Positions 1-6,619 are shown, counted from the first letter of the stretch. The stretch: DNA of 6,619 nt from JBBEBE01 sp051746765 (GCA_051746765.1 JBNJFK010000128.1:1-6619); one strand, 5' to 3'. The notes: generated from the sequence alone by a model not told the origin. Translations and numbers: made by a program.

Positions 1-2291
1 CCGCGCTTCGGGAAAAAGACGACTACACGTGCATCACGACCATCTCCTTCCCGGCTCAGGATGGAGCCTTGACCGAAGGCGGGATGTATGACGTCTACTC
101 CGGGGTAGAAGGGATCGTTCCCTTCGCCGGGATCATATTCAATCTGTGTTTCCGGGTTGGACGCTGCAGAGGGAGTGCGACGCGGTGTCGATTTCTGCTC
201 GTTTGAGTGATCAGGAGAGTCATAGTCAATTTCGTAGCCGGAGCGACCTGCGTTTCCGGAAGAGGTGATCCTCGATGCCATCGACGACTCCGATCCACTG
301 CCGCTCTGTTGAATGGTGGCACCTGTTTCTGTCCGAACCACACCGGGATCCACCTCATTCAGAAATCGGGAACGGAGTTGTCGCACCTCTTCCCCGAACT
401 TGAATCGCAGTTTGCAATGACTGAAAAAGAGATCTTGCTGAGCACGTGTGATGGCTACGTAAAAGAGCCTTCGTTCCTCCTCGATATTCGCTTCTTCACC
501 ATCCCGTCCGCCCATCGGGAAGAGGTTCTCTTCCAGACCGACGATGAAGACGGCCGGAAATTCGAGTCCTTTGGAACCGTGAATGGTCATGAGTGTTACG
601 GCCGGCTTCTCCTCGTCATATTTGTCACTGTCGGTCACAAGAGAGATTTCCTGCAGGAACGAGGAGAGTGAGGCATTGCCTCCCTTCTCAAAGTAGGAGA
701 TGGCATTTTGCAGTTCCAGGATGTTGTCGCGACGGGAGAGCGACTGAATGGAGTTCTCTTCGACCAGGGCCTGCATGTATCCACTCTTGTCGAGCACACT
801 GCGGGTGACTTCCAAAATGGACCCACCACTCTCCAGCTCCTTGCGCAGGGAGTGAATCATGGAGACAAAGTCGGCGATTCGGGCACGAGCGGGTTTGTAG
901 AGATCGTTGTGATCGGCCTGTTCGAGAATACTCCAGACCGACCGTCCCTGTTCACGAGCCATCCGCAGAAGAGTATTCAGGGATTTTTTCCCGATCCCCC
1001 GGCTAGGTTCATTGATGATCCGAAGCAGACTCTGTTCATCATGTGGATTTACCAGGAGCGTCAGGTACGCCAGCACATCCTTGATCTCCTTGCGTTGGTA
1101 AAAAGAGAGTCCACCGACAAGTTGATACGCGATTCCGCGTCGTCTGAGCGCCTCTTCAAACAGGCGACTTTGGTAGTTGGTTCTATAAAGAATGGCGATG
1201 TCGTTCAGACTGTACCCCTTCTGCATCCGGAGTTTGTCGATGTAATTTACTACGCGGTTCGCTTCGTCCCGATCGTCATAGTTCTCCAGCAGCGTGATCA
1301 TGCTTCCTTGCTGGTTCTCTGTCCAGAGGGTTTTTTCGAGCTGGTCCCGGTTCCGTTTGATAATGGAATCGGCACACTGCAGAATGGCTCCGGTCGATCG
1401 GTAGTTCTGCTCGAGCGGAACTTGCTCTGCCGAATCGTAATCATTCTTGAAATTGAGAATATTGCCAATGTCGGCACCGCGAAACGAGTAGATACTCTGG
1501 GCATCGTCACCAACCACACAGAGGTTGTTGTGCGCGGCTGCCAGCATTTTTGTCACTTTGTACTGGGCGTGGTTGGTATCCTGATACTCGTCGATCAGGA
1601 TGTATCGAAATCCGTGCTGATAACGCTCCAGTACATCGGGGTGGGATTCAAAAAGTTCGATGGGTCGAACCAGAAGGTCGTCGAAATCCATCGAATTAGC
1701 CTGCCGAAGGCGTTCCTGGTAGATTCTGTAGACACGTGCAGTGATGTCGTCCAGTGTACTCAGTACAAATTTCTCCTGAAACTGATCCGGTCCGATCAGC
1801 TGGTTCTTTGCATCGCTGATTTTCTGATGGATGGTCCGGGGGCGAATCTCTTTCGGGTCGTAGTTCAACTCCCCCAGAATCAGTTTGATCGACTGTTCGG
1901 AGTCGCTGGTATCGTAGATGCTGAAATTTTTGTTGAATCCGATCTTTTCTGCTTCGTATCGAAGAATTCGGGAAAAAATGGAGTGAAATGTTCCCATCCA
2001 GAGCCGTTTTGCGCGCTCGTCGATGAGCTGCGAGATTCGCTCCTTCATCTCGCGTGCCGCCTTGTTGGTAAACGTAAGTGCAAGAATTTGCTCGGGAAGA
2101 GCTTTCTGTTGCTGGAGAAGGTAGGCGATTCGATAGGTGAGGACCCGGGTTTTCCCGCTGCCGGCTCCTGCAACAATCAATAGAGGACCATCAGTCGATG
2201 TGACCGCTTGTCGTTGTTGCTCGTTCAGTTCACGTAGAAAAGAGGGGCCACCACCGGTCGGGTTGGCACCATTCGGCGCGGAGTGCGTCAT
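1..2291 (-). CDS. uvrD: ATP-dependent 3'-5' DNA helicase, PcrA/UvrD family (C-terminus cut by window edge)
   Basis: Superfamily 1A helicase that unwinds DNA 3'-5' using ATP. Family members act in nucleotide-excision and mismatch repair and strip proteins from DNA. I translated the whole frame: 763 codons with no stop, open at the left edge. All helicase motifs are present in order: Q motif LNEQQRQAV (22-30), Walker A AGAGSGKT (41-48), motif Ia LTFTNKAA, Walker B LIDEYQDTN (232-240), motif III GDDAQSIYSFRGA (261-273), motif IV QNYRST (295-300), motif V TIHGSKGLEF (569-578) and motif VI EEERRLFYVAITRA (604-617). A Ser/Gly/Asp-rich linker (about 645-725) leads to the C-terminal Tudor-like segment (VIHPAFGQGSIL, 734-745). 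Perhaps 10-25 residues are missing. The ATG at 2291 is the only plausible start, because a stop lies seven codons upstream with no start codon between. No Shine-Dalgarno is visible. It lies 85 bases after the exonuclease gene. The symbol pcrA would fit equally well. Confidence 0.97.
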   Translation of the reverse strand, partial: MTHSAPNGANPTGGGPSFLRELNEQQRQAVTSTDGPLLIVAGAGSGKTRVLTYRIAYLLQQQKALPEQILALTFTNKAAREMKERISQLIDERAKRLWMGTFHSIFSRILRYEAEKIGFNKNFSIYDTSDSEQSIKLILGELNYDPKEIRPRTIHQKISDAKNQLIGPDQFQEKFVLSTLDDITARVYRIYQERLRQANSMDFDDLLVRPIELFESHPDVLERYQHGFRYILIDEYQDTNHAQYKVTKMLAAAHNNLCVVGDDAQSIYSFRGADIGNILNFKNDYDSAEQVPLEQNYRSTGAILQCADSIIKRNRDQLEKTLWTENQQGSMITLLENYDDRDEANRVVNYIDKLRMQKGYSLNDIAILYRTNYQSRLFEEALRRRGIAYQLVGGLSFYQRKEIKDVLAYLTLLVNPHDEQSLLRIINEPSRGIGKKSLNTLLRMAREQGRSVWSILEQADHNDLYKPARARIADFVSMIHSLRKELESGGSILEVTRSVLDKSGYMQALVEENSIQSLSRRDNILELQNAISYFEKGGNASLSSFLQEISLVTDSDKYDEEKPAVTLMTIHGSKGLEFPAVFIVGLEENLFPMGGRDGEEANIEEERRLFYVAITRAQQDLFFSHCKLRFKFGEEVRQLRSRFLNEVDPGVVRTETGATIQQSGSGSESSMASRITSSGNAGRSGYEIDYDSPDHSNEQKSTPRRTPSAASNPETQIEYDPGEGNDPFYPGVDVIHPAFGQGSILSREGDGRDARVVVFFPKR

Positions 2292-2376
2292 GAAAAAGGT
2301 CGCTGAAGTTCAGAAATCGTCTCTCGGTCAGACGTGGAATCGACTGCCGCAGGGTGAGGCGGGAAGATACAAAGGA

Positions 2377-3087
2377 TCAGGCTCCTTTCTGAATCTCCTG
2401 GAGCTTTCCGAGCGCTCTCTCTTGCAGATTATCGAAGGTTTCGGCCTGGATGTCCCCAACCGTAAAGGCCATCTGGAGCCAGACGATATAGGTGGCCATC
2501 ACATCTTCGTAGCAATAGTGCTCGATCTCGGCCAGCTTACCCTCCTGGTAGAGCTCCCACACCTGATTGCCTTCCGCTGTCTGTTTGAAGGGGATTCCGA
2601 TCAACTGTCCCAGATGCTTCAATTTTGGATAGTTGCTCGCTCCATAGTTGCTGAATTCGTCTTTCAGGTCAATATTGACCGAGCTGAACCGATAGCGAAT
2701 GTCCCTCGAATGCAGTCTTCTGGGCATCTGCATGCGATGCTTCATGGCACGATAGGTGAGTAGTGGCAGGTCAAAGCCCCGTCCGTTGTGGTGGATCAAA
2801 CCGTAATCCTTGTAGGTCAAAAGAGCATCGAACAGTTCTTGAAGACCGGCCTTTTCCTCTTCTCCATTCCAGGAGACTTTCTGGCGCGGGCCTCCGGTAT
2901 TTTCGATCCAGAGTCCCACCCAGGAGACCATGCGGTGAAACATCGGAGGAAGGAATCCGGATCGTTGGTAGGCGATCTCCTCTTCGGCTCTCGCCAGCAG
3001 GGCTTCGTTCTCCAGGTCCGGTTCATTTAGCGTTTCACGGATCAGCTCCAGGTCGGGAATGGTCTCGATATCAAAGATAAAATACAT
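2377..3087 (-). CDS. Predicted 3'-5' exonuclease, PolB-related DEDDy family (PF10108-like)
   Basis: A 236-residue protein with the RNase H-like DEDD exonuclease pattern. Motif I is FDIETIPD at the very N-terminus (D6, E8), motif II is NGRGFDLPLL (101-110, D106), and motif III is HYCYEDVMATY (190-200, Y191 and D195, the YxxxD form of the DEDDy class). The early DIETIPD and the late YCYEDV are typical of the predicted exonucleases related to the proofreading domain of family B DNA polymerases. No polymerase domain follows, so it is a stand-alone nuclease. By family it should remove nucleotides from 3' ends using two metal ions, but the substrate (DNA or RNA) cannot be read from the sequence. 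The ATG at 3087 places motif I exactly at the N-terminus, as expected. It follows namZ by 18 bases and precedes the PcrA/UvrD helicase, which suggests a repair role by context. No Shine-Dalgarno is seen before the start. There is no signal peptide, so it is presumably cytoplasmic. Confidence 0.87.
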   Translation of the reverse strand: MYFIFDIETIPDLELIRETLNEPDLENEALLARAEEEIAYQRSGFLPPMFHRMVSWVGLWIENTGGPRQKVSWNGEEEKAGLQELFDALLTYKDYGLIHHNGRGFDLPLLTYRAMKHRMQMPRRLHSRDIRYRFSSVNIDLKDEFSNYGASNYPKLKHLGQLIGIPFKQTAEGNQVWELYQEGKLAEIEHYCYEDVMATYIVWLQMAFTVGDIQAETFDNLQERALGKLQEIQKGA

Positions 3088-3105
3088 GGACGGTTGTTCT
3101 CGGGA

Positions 3106-4383
3106 TCAGGGATAGATCAGGTATGGGGTGCGTTGCACGCGAAACTGTTCGACATCTTCCTGCCAGTTGAGGATCTCCTCCATGGGCGCACCGGCAATGA
3201 TGGACTCATGTACATGGTCATTTCCGGTTCGGATCTGGATGCCTCGTTCAATGAAAAAGTTCTCCTTCTCCTCGTCCGGAAGTGCGTCGTAGAATGCATC
3301 CAAAAGGTGAACTCCCATGGCGGTTGGCTCCAGGAGATCGGCATCGAGGACTTCCAGTTTGACCCCGTGTACGTTTTCGCCCAACAGTTTGGGCTCTTTT
3401 GACATCCCGTCTATGCTTTCGGGTACGAATGTGACCGGCTGGAACCGGACCCCCGGCAGGTCACGGCTGTTGAGCTCGGCCGCTACGGTATCTGCATCTA
3501 CGAAGGGACTTCCAACCTGAATAAAGGGTTCATACGTTCCTCGCCCTTCACTGCTACGTGTCCCTTCAATGAGGCAGGTTCCCGGGTAGACATAGGTAGA
3601 TTCGATATCGGGGAGATTGGGGCTGGGTGCGACCCATTCCAATCCGGTATCGGCCCAAATCATGTCACGTGTCCAACCATCCATTGCGACGACATGCAAC
3701 TCCAGTCCGTCCAGCCCCTCGTGCCACCCTTCACCCAGGATCATCTGTGCCAACTCCCCGGCGGTCATTCCATGCGTTACCGGTGTTGGATACATCCCGA
3801 TGCCGGATTGATACTGGTCTTCGCGGATATGCCCTTCTATCTTTTCACCCCCCAACGGGTTGGGTCTGTCCAGTACGACAAACGGAATTCCGGCTTCAGC
3901 CGCCGAAATCATGGATCGTCCCATGGTGATTACATAGGTGTAGTAGCGCGCACCCACATCCTGAATGTCAAACAAAAGAACATCCACCTCTTCGAGCATC
4001 TCCGGTGTCGGGCGTCGATGCTCCCCGTAGAGGCTGTAGACCGGAATGCCGGTCGCTTCGTCCACTCCGTGGTCGACAGGCTCTCCTGCATCAGCTGTCC
4101 CCCGGATTCCGTGTTCCGGCCCGAAGAGAGCGGTAATCTCAAGGTCGGGATCGCTGTGGATCAGATCCACGATATGCTCTCCGTTCAGCAGGGCACTGTG
4201 GTTGGTGATGATGCCGAGCCGTTTCCCTTCGACCAGGTGACGCTCCTCATTCAGGAGCTGTTCGATTCCCAGAGAGAGCGTTTCGGTTCGATCCGGTTCA
4301 CTCGCTTCATCCGGTGACGATTGGCACTGTATCAGAGCGGGAATAGTGACCAGCAGAAGCAGGAGGGAGAACAATCGGTTCAT
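3106..4383 (-). CDS. namZ: Exo-beta-N-acetylmuramidase NamZ family (DUF1343) lipoprotein
   Basis: A 425-residue protein of the DUF1343/NamZ family (PF07075, glycoside hydrolase GH171). The characterised member, Bacillus subtilis NamZ, removes terminal MurNAc from peptidoglycan fragments. Numbered from the chosen start, a lipoprotein signal occupies residues 1-20: MNR, a Leu-rich hydrophobic core, then lipobox LIQC with C20 as the lipidated cysteine. An acidic tether follows. Family landmarks are LGIITNHSA (about 57-65), LFGPEHGIRG (86-95, with the conserved Glu-His pair), DIQDVGARYYTY (139-150), DRPNPLGG (172-179), THGMTAGE (203-210), SPNLP (254-258) and GTRSSEGRGT (274-283). I chose ATG 4383 over the in-frame ATG 4446, because the longer form puts 21 polar residues before the signal and overlaps a hairpin. 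Envelope anchoring is expected, facing the periplasm. The usual partners NagZ and AmiE are not in the window. The exonuclease gene starts 18 bases downstream, so they may share a transcript. Enzyme activity is inferred from the family. Confidence 0.92.
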   Translation of the reverse strand: MNRLFSLLLLLVTIPALIQCQSSPDEASEPDRTETLSLGIEQLLNEERHLVEGKRLGIITNHSALLNGEHIVDLIHSDPDLEITALFGPEHGIRGTADAGEPVDHGVDEATGIPVYSLYGEHRRPTPEMLEEVDVLLFDIQDVGARYYTYVITMGRSMISAAEAGIPFVVLDRPNPLGGEKIEGHIREDQYQSGIGMYPTPVTHGMTAGELAQMILGEGWHEGLDGLELHVVAMDGWTRDMIWADTGLEWVAPSPNLPDIESTYVYPGTCLIEGTRSSEGRGTYEPFIQVGSPFVDADTVAAELNSRDLPGVRFQPVTFVPESIDGMSKEPKLLGENVHGVKLEVLDADLLEPTAMGVHLLDAFYDALPDEEKENFFIERGIQIRTGNDHVHESIIAGAPMEEILNWQEDVEQFRVQRTPYLIYP

Positions 4384-4418
4384 CGCAGATTCGGTATTGG
4401 GTTTGAAAATCGGTGACC

Positions 4419-4456
4419 GGCAAAAGGTGCCCCGGCCATGCCGCACACCCTTTGCC
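4419..4456 (-). promoter_or_regulatory. 38-base imperfect hairpin in the cysNC-namZ gap (leader structure or terminator)
   Basis: On the minus strand the arm GGCAAAGGGTGT (4456-4445) pairs with GCACCTTTTGCC (4430-4419) over 12 positions, two of them G-U. Inside, CGGC and GCCG form four further pairs around an ATG loop. No clear run of T follows in the direction of transcription, so it is not a standard Rho-independent terminator. It sits 50 bases past the cysNC stop and 35 bases before the namZ start. It could end the cys transcript, protect an mRNA end, or lie in the namZ 5' leader. The pairing is seen directly; the function is a guess. Confidence 0.45.
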
Positions 4457-4464
4457 TGAAACCG

Positions 4465-4495
4465 CCAACTTATTCAATCCCGACCCCTCAGACAA
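4465..4495 (-). promoter_or_regulatory. Possible Bacteroidota-type promoter for namZ
   Basis: On the minus strand TTG (4495-4493) is followed after 20 bases by TAAGTTGG (4472-4465). The Bacteroidota housekeeping promoter has TTG near -33 and TAnnTTTG near -7 at about this spacing. The -7 element deviates from consensus in its TTTG part. Transcription would begin near 4460, putting the hairpin at 4419-4456 at the very 5' end of a leader of about 75 bases. A short motif like this can occur by chance. Confidence 0.25.
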
Positions 4496-4506
4496 CTGTG
4501 ATTGCG

Positions 4507-6435
4507 CTACACAATCTCCCGAACGAGCCTCTCAACGATCTCCTCGAGGCTCTCCTGGTCGGTCCGCACATGGATGGCCTCCCTGCCGGGCGCCTCGTAG
4601 GGGGCATCATAGCCGGTGAGCCCCTGAATCTCGCCCCGCTCGGCCTTGTCGTAGAGCCCCTTCGGATCGCGCTCACGGGCCACCTCGGGATCGACATCCA
4701 CATGCACCTCCACAAAGCGCCCCTGCGGGAAGAGCGCCTTGACGCGATCGCGGTCCGCCTTGAACGGCGAGATAAAGGTCGCCAGGACGATGTTGCCGTG
4801 CTCGAAAAAGAGCCGCGAGAGCTCGCCCACGCGGCGGATGTTCTCGCTTCGATCGGCGGCCGAGAAGCCCAGATCGGCGCAGAGCCCGTGCCGCACCTGA
4901 TCCCCGTCCAGCAGGACGGTCTGTTTGCCTTCCTCCCAGAGGCGACGCTCGAGCGCCTTGGCAATCGTGCTCTTGCCCGCCCCGGAGATGCCGGTCAGCC
5001 AGAGCACCTTGCCCCGATGCCCGTTGCGCTCCTCACGCTCCTCGCGGGCGATGTTCCACGGCTCCCAGACCACATTCGGGGAGGCTTCCGGTATACTGCG
5101 TGCCGGATCCTCGCTGGCGCGACGCGTGCTCGCCTCGCGGATCATCCCGGCAGCCACGGTCACGTTGCTGGCCGGGTCGATCAGAATAAAACTACCCGTC
5201 GCATTGTTGAGCTTGTAGGGATCAAAGTAGAGCGGCTCGGCCGTCTCGATGAGCACCCGGCCAATCTCGTTGAGCTTTAGATCTTCGCCCTGCTCGCGGT
5301 GCATCGAGTCGATGTCGATCTTGTGGATCACCTCACGGGTGATCGCCTGCACCTGCCGTGTGCCGTGCATCAGAATCCAGTTCGACCCGGCGGCCATCGC
5401 CTCCGGGTTCATCCAGCAGAGGGCCGCCTCGAAGACCTGCTCCTGGCTCGGGACGTTGGCCTTCTTGACGATCAGCGAGCCGCGTGAGATGTCCACTTCC
5501 TCGGTGGTCGTAATGACGACCGAGTCGCCGGCGCGCGCCTGCTCGAGGGCGCCGTCAGCCGTGACCAGCTCTTTCACCCGGGTCGGCTGCCCGGAGGGGA
5601 GGACCAGAATTTCTTCGTCCGGACGGATCGTGCCCGAGGCCACCTGGCCGGCAAATCCTCGAAAGCTCTGGTCGGGACGGATCACCGTCTGGACCGGAAA
5701 GCGAAAGTCGGTCAGGTTCAGCCGCGAGGTCTGCTCGACATGCTCGAGGTGGTAGAGCAGCGTGGAGCCCTCGTACCACTCCATCTCCTCGGAGCGGTGG
5801 ACCACATTGTCGCCGTGCAGCGCCGAGATTGGAATGTAGGTGATATCGTCCACATTCAGCTTGGAGGAGAACTCCTGGAACTGCTCGACAATCTCCTCGT
5901 AGCGATCCTGGTCGTAGTCGACCAGATCCATCTTGTTGATCGCCACTACCAGGTGGGGGATCTGCAGGAGCGAGGAGATAAAGGCGTGCCGGCGGCTCTG
6001 CGTTAAGACCCCCTTGCGGGCATCGACCAGAATGACGGCCAGATCGGCCGTCGAAGCTCCGGTGACCATGTTGCGGGTATACTCGGTATGGCCCGGCGTA
6101 TCGGCGATGATAAACTTGCGCCTTGGGGTGGCAAAGTAGCGGTAGGCGACATCGATGGTGATGCCCTGCTCGCGCTCGGCCCGCAGGCCGTCGGTCAGCA
6201 GGGCCAGGTTCACCTGCTCGTCGCCGGCGTTGCGCGAGGTCTCCTCGATGGCGTCCATCTGGTCTTCGAAGATCGATTTGCTATCGTAGAGCAGGCGCCC
6301 GATGAGCGTGCTCTTGCCGTCATCGACGCTGCCGGCCGTCGTAAAGCGCAGCAGGTCCATCTCCAGGTAGTGGTTCGAGTCGCTCTCGGTGCTCGTGGTG
6401 CTCGTGTCGGTCGTCGGGGTCTCGTTCTGGCTCAT
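4507..6435 (-). CDS. cysNC: Bifunctional sulfate adenylyltransferase subunit 1 / adenylylsulfate kinase (CysN-CysC fusion)
   Basis: A 642-residue fusion of the NodQ type. The N-terminal GTPase half works with CysD to make APS from ATP and sulfate; the C-terminal kinase half phosphorylates APS to PAPS. From the chosen ATG, GTPase motifs are G1 GSVDDGKST (35-43), the switch I segment EQGITIDVAYRYF (about 89-101), G3 DTPGH (112-116), G4 NKMD (167-170) and G5 SAL (204-206), followed by EF-Tu-like beta-barrel domains up to about 430. A charged linker (about 435-475) joins the kinase: Walker A GISGAGKST (482-490), DGDQVRHGL, FISPFKADRDRVK (554-566, the segment expected to hold the phosphorylated Ser of APS kinases) and RDPKGLYDKA. 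Residues 2-22 form a Ser/Thr/Asp-rich tail absent from a minimal CysN. ATG 6435 is preferred to an upstream in-frame TTG at 6453. Neither has a Shine-Dalgarno. It follows cysD by 85 bases. G+C is much higher than in the genes to the left. Confidence 0.97.
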   Translation of the reverse strand: MSQNETPTTDTSTTSTESDSNHYLEMDLLRFTTAGSVDDGKSTLIGRLLYDSKSIFEDQMDAIEETSRNAGDEQVNLALLTDGLRAEREQGITIDVAYRYFATPRRKFIIADTPGHTEYTRNMVTGASTADLAVILVDARKGVLTQSRRHAFISSLLQIPHLVVAINKMDLVDYDQDRYEEIVEQFQEFSSKLNVDDITYIPISALHGDNVVHRSEEMEWYEGSTLLYHLEHVEQTSRLNLTDFRFPVQTVIRPDQSFRGFAGQVASGTIRPDEEILVLPSGQPTRVKELVTADGALEQARAGDSVVITTTEEVDISRGSLIVKKANVPSQEQVFEAALCWMNPEAMAAGSNWILMHGTRQVQAITREVIHKIDIDSMHREQGEDLKLNEIGRVLIETAEPLYFDPYKLNNATGSFILIDPASNVTVAAGMIREASTRRASEDPARSIPEASPNVVWEPWNIAREEREERNGHRGKVLWLTGISGAGKSTIAKALERRLWEEGKQTVLLDGDQVRHGLCADLGFSAADRSENIRRVGELSRLFFEHGNIVLATFISPFKADRDRVKALFPQGRFVEVHVDVDPEVARERDPKGLYDKAERGEIQGLTGYDAPYEAPGREAIHVRTDQESLEEIVERLVREIV

Positions 6436-6473
6436 GTCAACGGGGTCTAACAAAAAGGTTCAGGATCAATTCC

Positions 6474-6515
6474 GTGTGGGGTGTGGGGCGTCCGCCCGGG
6501 CGCCTCGGTGTGGGG
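6474..6515. repeat. Three GTGTGGGG copies flanking a CGCCCGGGCG palindrome in the cysD-cysNC gap
   Basis: On the plus strand GTGTGGGG occurs at 6474-6481, 6481-6488 (sharing one base) and 6508-6515. Between copies two and three lies the perfect 10-base palindrome CGCCCGGGCG (6493-6502). The stretch therefore has four runs of three or more G on the strand that serves as template for the cys genes. It may be a structured spacer between the two co-transcribed genes. No function is assigned. Confidence 0.5.
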
Positions 6516-6520
6516 TCGGC

Positions 6521-6619
6521 CTAAAAGTAGCCGAGCCGCTTGCGGTCCTCCATGGCCGCCTCGGATCGTTTGTCGTCGTGGCGGTTGCCCCGCTCGGTCT
6601 GTCGGGCGCTGGCCACCTC
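6521..6619 (-). CDS. cysD: Sulfate adenylyltransferase subunit 2, C-terminal 32 residues (gene enters from right edge)
   Basis: The frame is open from the right edge to a TAG at 6521-6523 and encodes 32 residues. They include TERGNRHDDKRSEAAMEDRK and end in RLGYF. This matches the conserved end of CysD, where an ERxxR-type segment, an Asp-rich stretch and a final SMExKKxxGYF-like tail are typical. CysD is the PP-loop ATP-pyrophosphatase-type catalytic subunit that forms APS from ATP and sulfate, coupled to GTP hydrolysis by CysN. The catalytic part lies outside the window. Its place directly upstream of cysNC on the same strand is the standard cysDN(C) operon order and confirms the call. It shares the high G+C of cysNC. 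Confidence 0.9.
   Translation of the reverse strand, partial: EVASARQTERGNRHDDKRSEAAMEDRKRLGYF

Noticed and set aside
708..2183. A 491-codon open frame on the plus strand opposite the helicase gene
   Set aside because: It is in exact codon register with the minus-strand helicase, so it stays open because that gene avoids TTA, CTA and TCA codons here. The helicase frame carries every family motif, while the plus product resembles no family I know.
1..2291. Frameshift or pseudogene in the helicase, suggested by fragmentary reading frames on both strands
   Set aside because: Codon-by-codon translation of the main frame gives 763 residues without interruption. The gene is simply cut by the window edge.
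2318..2334. Small inverted repeat CGTCT/AGACG in the exonuclease-helicase gap
   Set aside because: A 5-bp stem with a 7-base loop and no following T tract is too weak to call a terminator.
2292..2376. Possible promoter in the 85-base gap before the helicase
   Set aside because: No TTG plus TAnnTTTG pair at suitable spacing and no convincing sigma70 -35/-10 pair was found.
4384..4446. A 21-residue N-terminal extension of NamZ from ATG 4446
   Set aside because: It would bury the lipoprotein signal peptide behind a polar stretch and overlaps the hairpin. ATG 4383 gives a textbook signal and lipobox.
4438..5280. A 280-codon open frame on the plus strand opposite the end of cysNC
   Set aside because: It is also in codon register with cysNC and sits in G+C-rich DNA where stops are rare. 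The minus frame is a clear CysC kinase.
6436..6453. TTG start for cysNC six codons upstream
   Set aside because: It has no better ribosome binding context and uses a rarer start codon. ATG 6435 is closer to the conserved domain.

Overview
The window is a stretch of bacterial chromosome in which every recognisable gene lies on the minus strand, so transcription runs from high to low coordinates. In transcription order it holds: the last 32 codons of cysD (sulfate adenylyltransferase small subunit), a cysN-cysC fusion (sulfate adenylyltransferase GTPase subunit plus APS kinase), a lipoprotein of the NamZ/DUF1343 family (exo-beta-N-acetylmuramidase), a DEDDy 3'-5' exonuclease of the 'PolB-related' predicted family, and an almost complete PcrA/UvrD helicase that runs off the left edge. 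No tRNA, rRNA, CRISPR array, insertion sequence or phage gene was seen. Coding density is high, and no gene-free stretch exceeds about 125 bases.

The organism looks like a member of the Bacteroidota or a related lineage such as Rhodothermota/Balneolota. This is an inference. It rests on the helicase motif III reading DDAQSIY rather than DDDQSIY, a NamZ protein carried as a lipoprotein, no Shine-Dalgarno sequence before any of the four starts in the window, and one promoter-like site of the Bacteroidota type. Acidic, Ser/Thr/Asp-rich tails on several proteins would suit a salt-adapted bacterium, but that is weak evidence.

Right part (about 4507-6619): the sulfate activation genes cysD and cysNC. 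Their product complex makes APS from ATP and sulfate, driven by GTP hydrolysis, and the fused kinase converts APS to PAPS. This part is clearly richer in G+C than the rest: two 60-base lines counted by hand give 67-68%, against 43-57% for lines in the other genes. The change falls near the cysNC stop codon.

Middle part (about 3106-4506): a 123-base gap containing a promoter-like site and a strong 38-base imperfect hairpin, then namZ. Its start should be placed at 4383, which gives a lipoprotein signal peptide, and not at the upstream in-frame ATG at 4446.

Left part (1-3105): the exonuclease gene follows namZ after only 18 bases, so the two are probably co-transcribed. The helicase follows after 85 bases. 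A helicase and a 3'-5' exonuclease side by side suggest DNA repair or replication-fork processing, although the exonuclease family is poorly characterised. I found no convincing undescribed system. The items most worth a second look are the compositional break at the cys genes, the hairpin in the namZ leader, and the exonuclease-helicase pairing.
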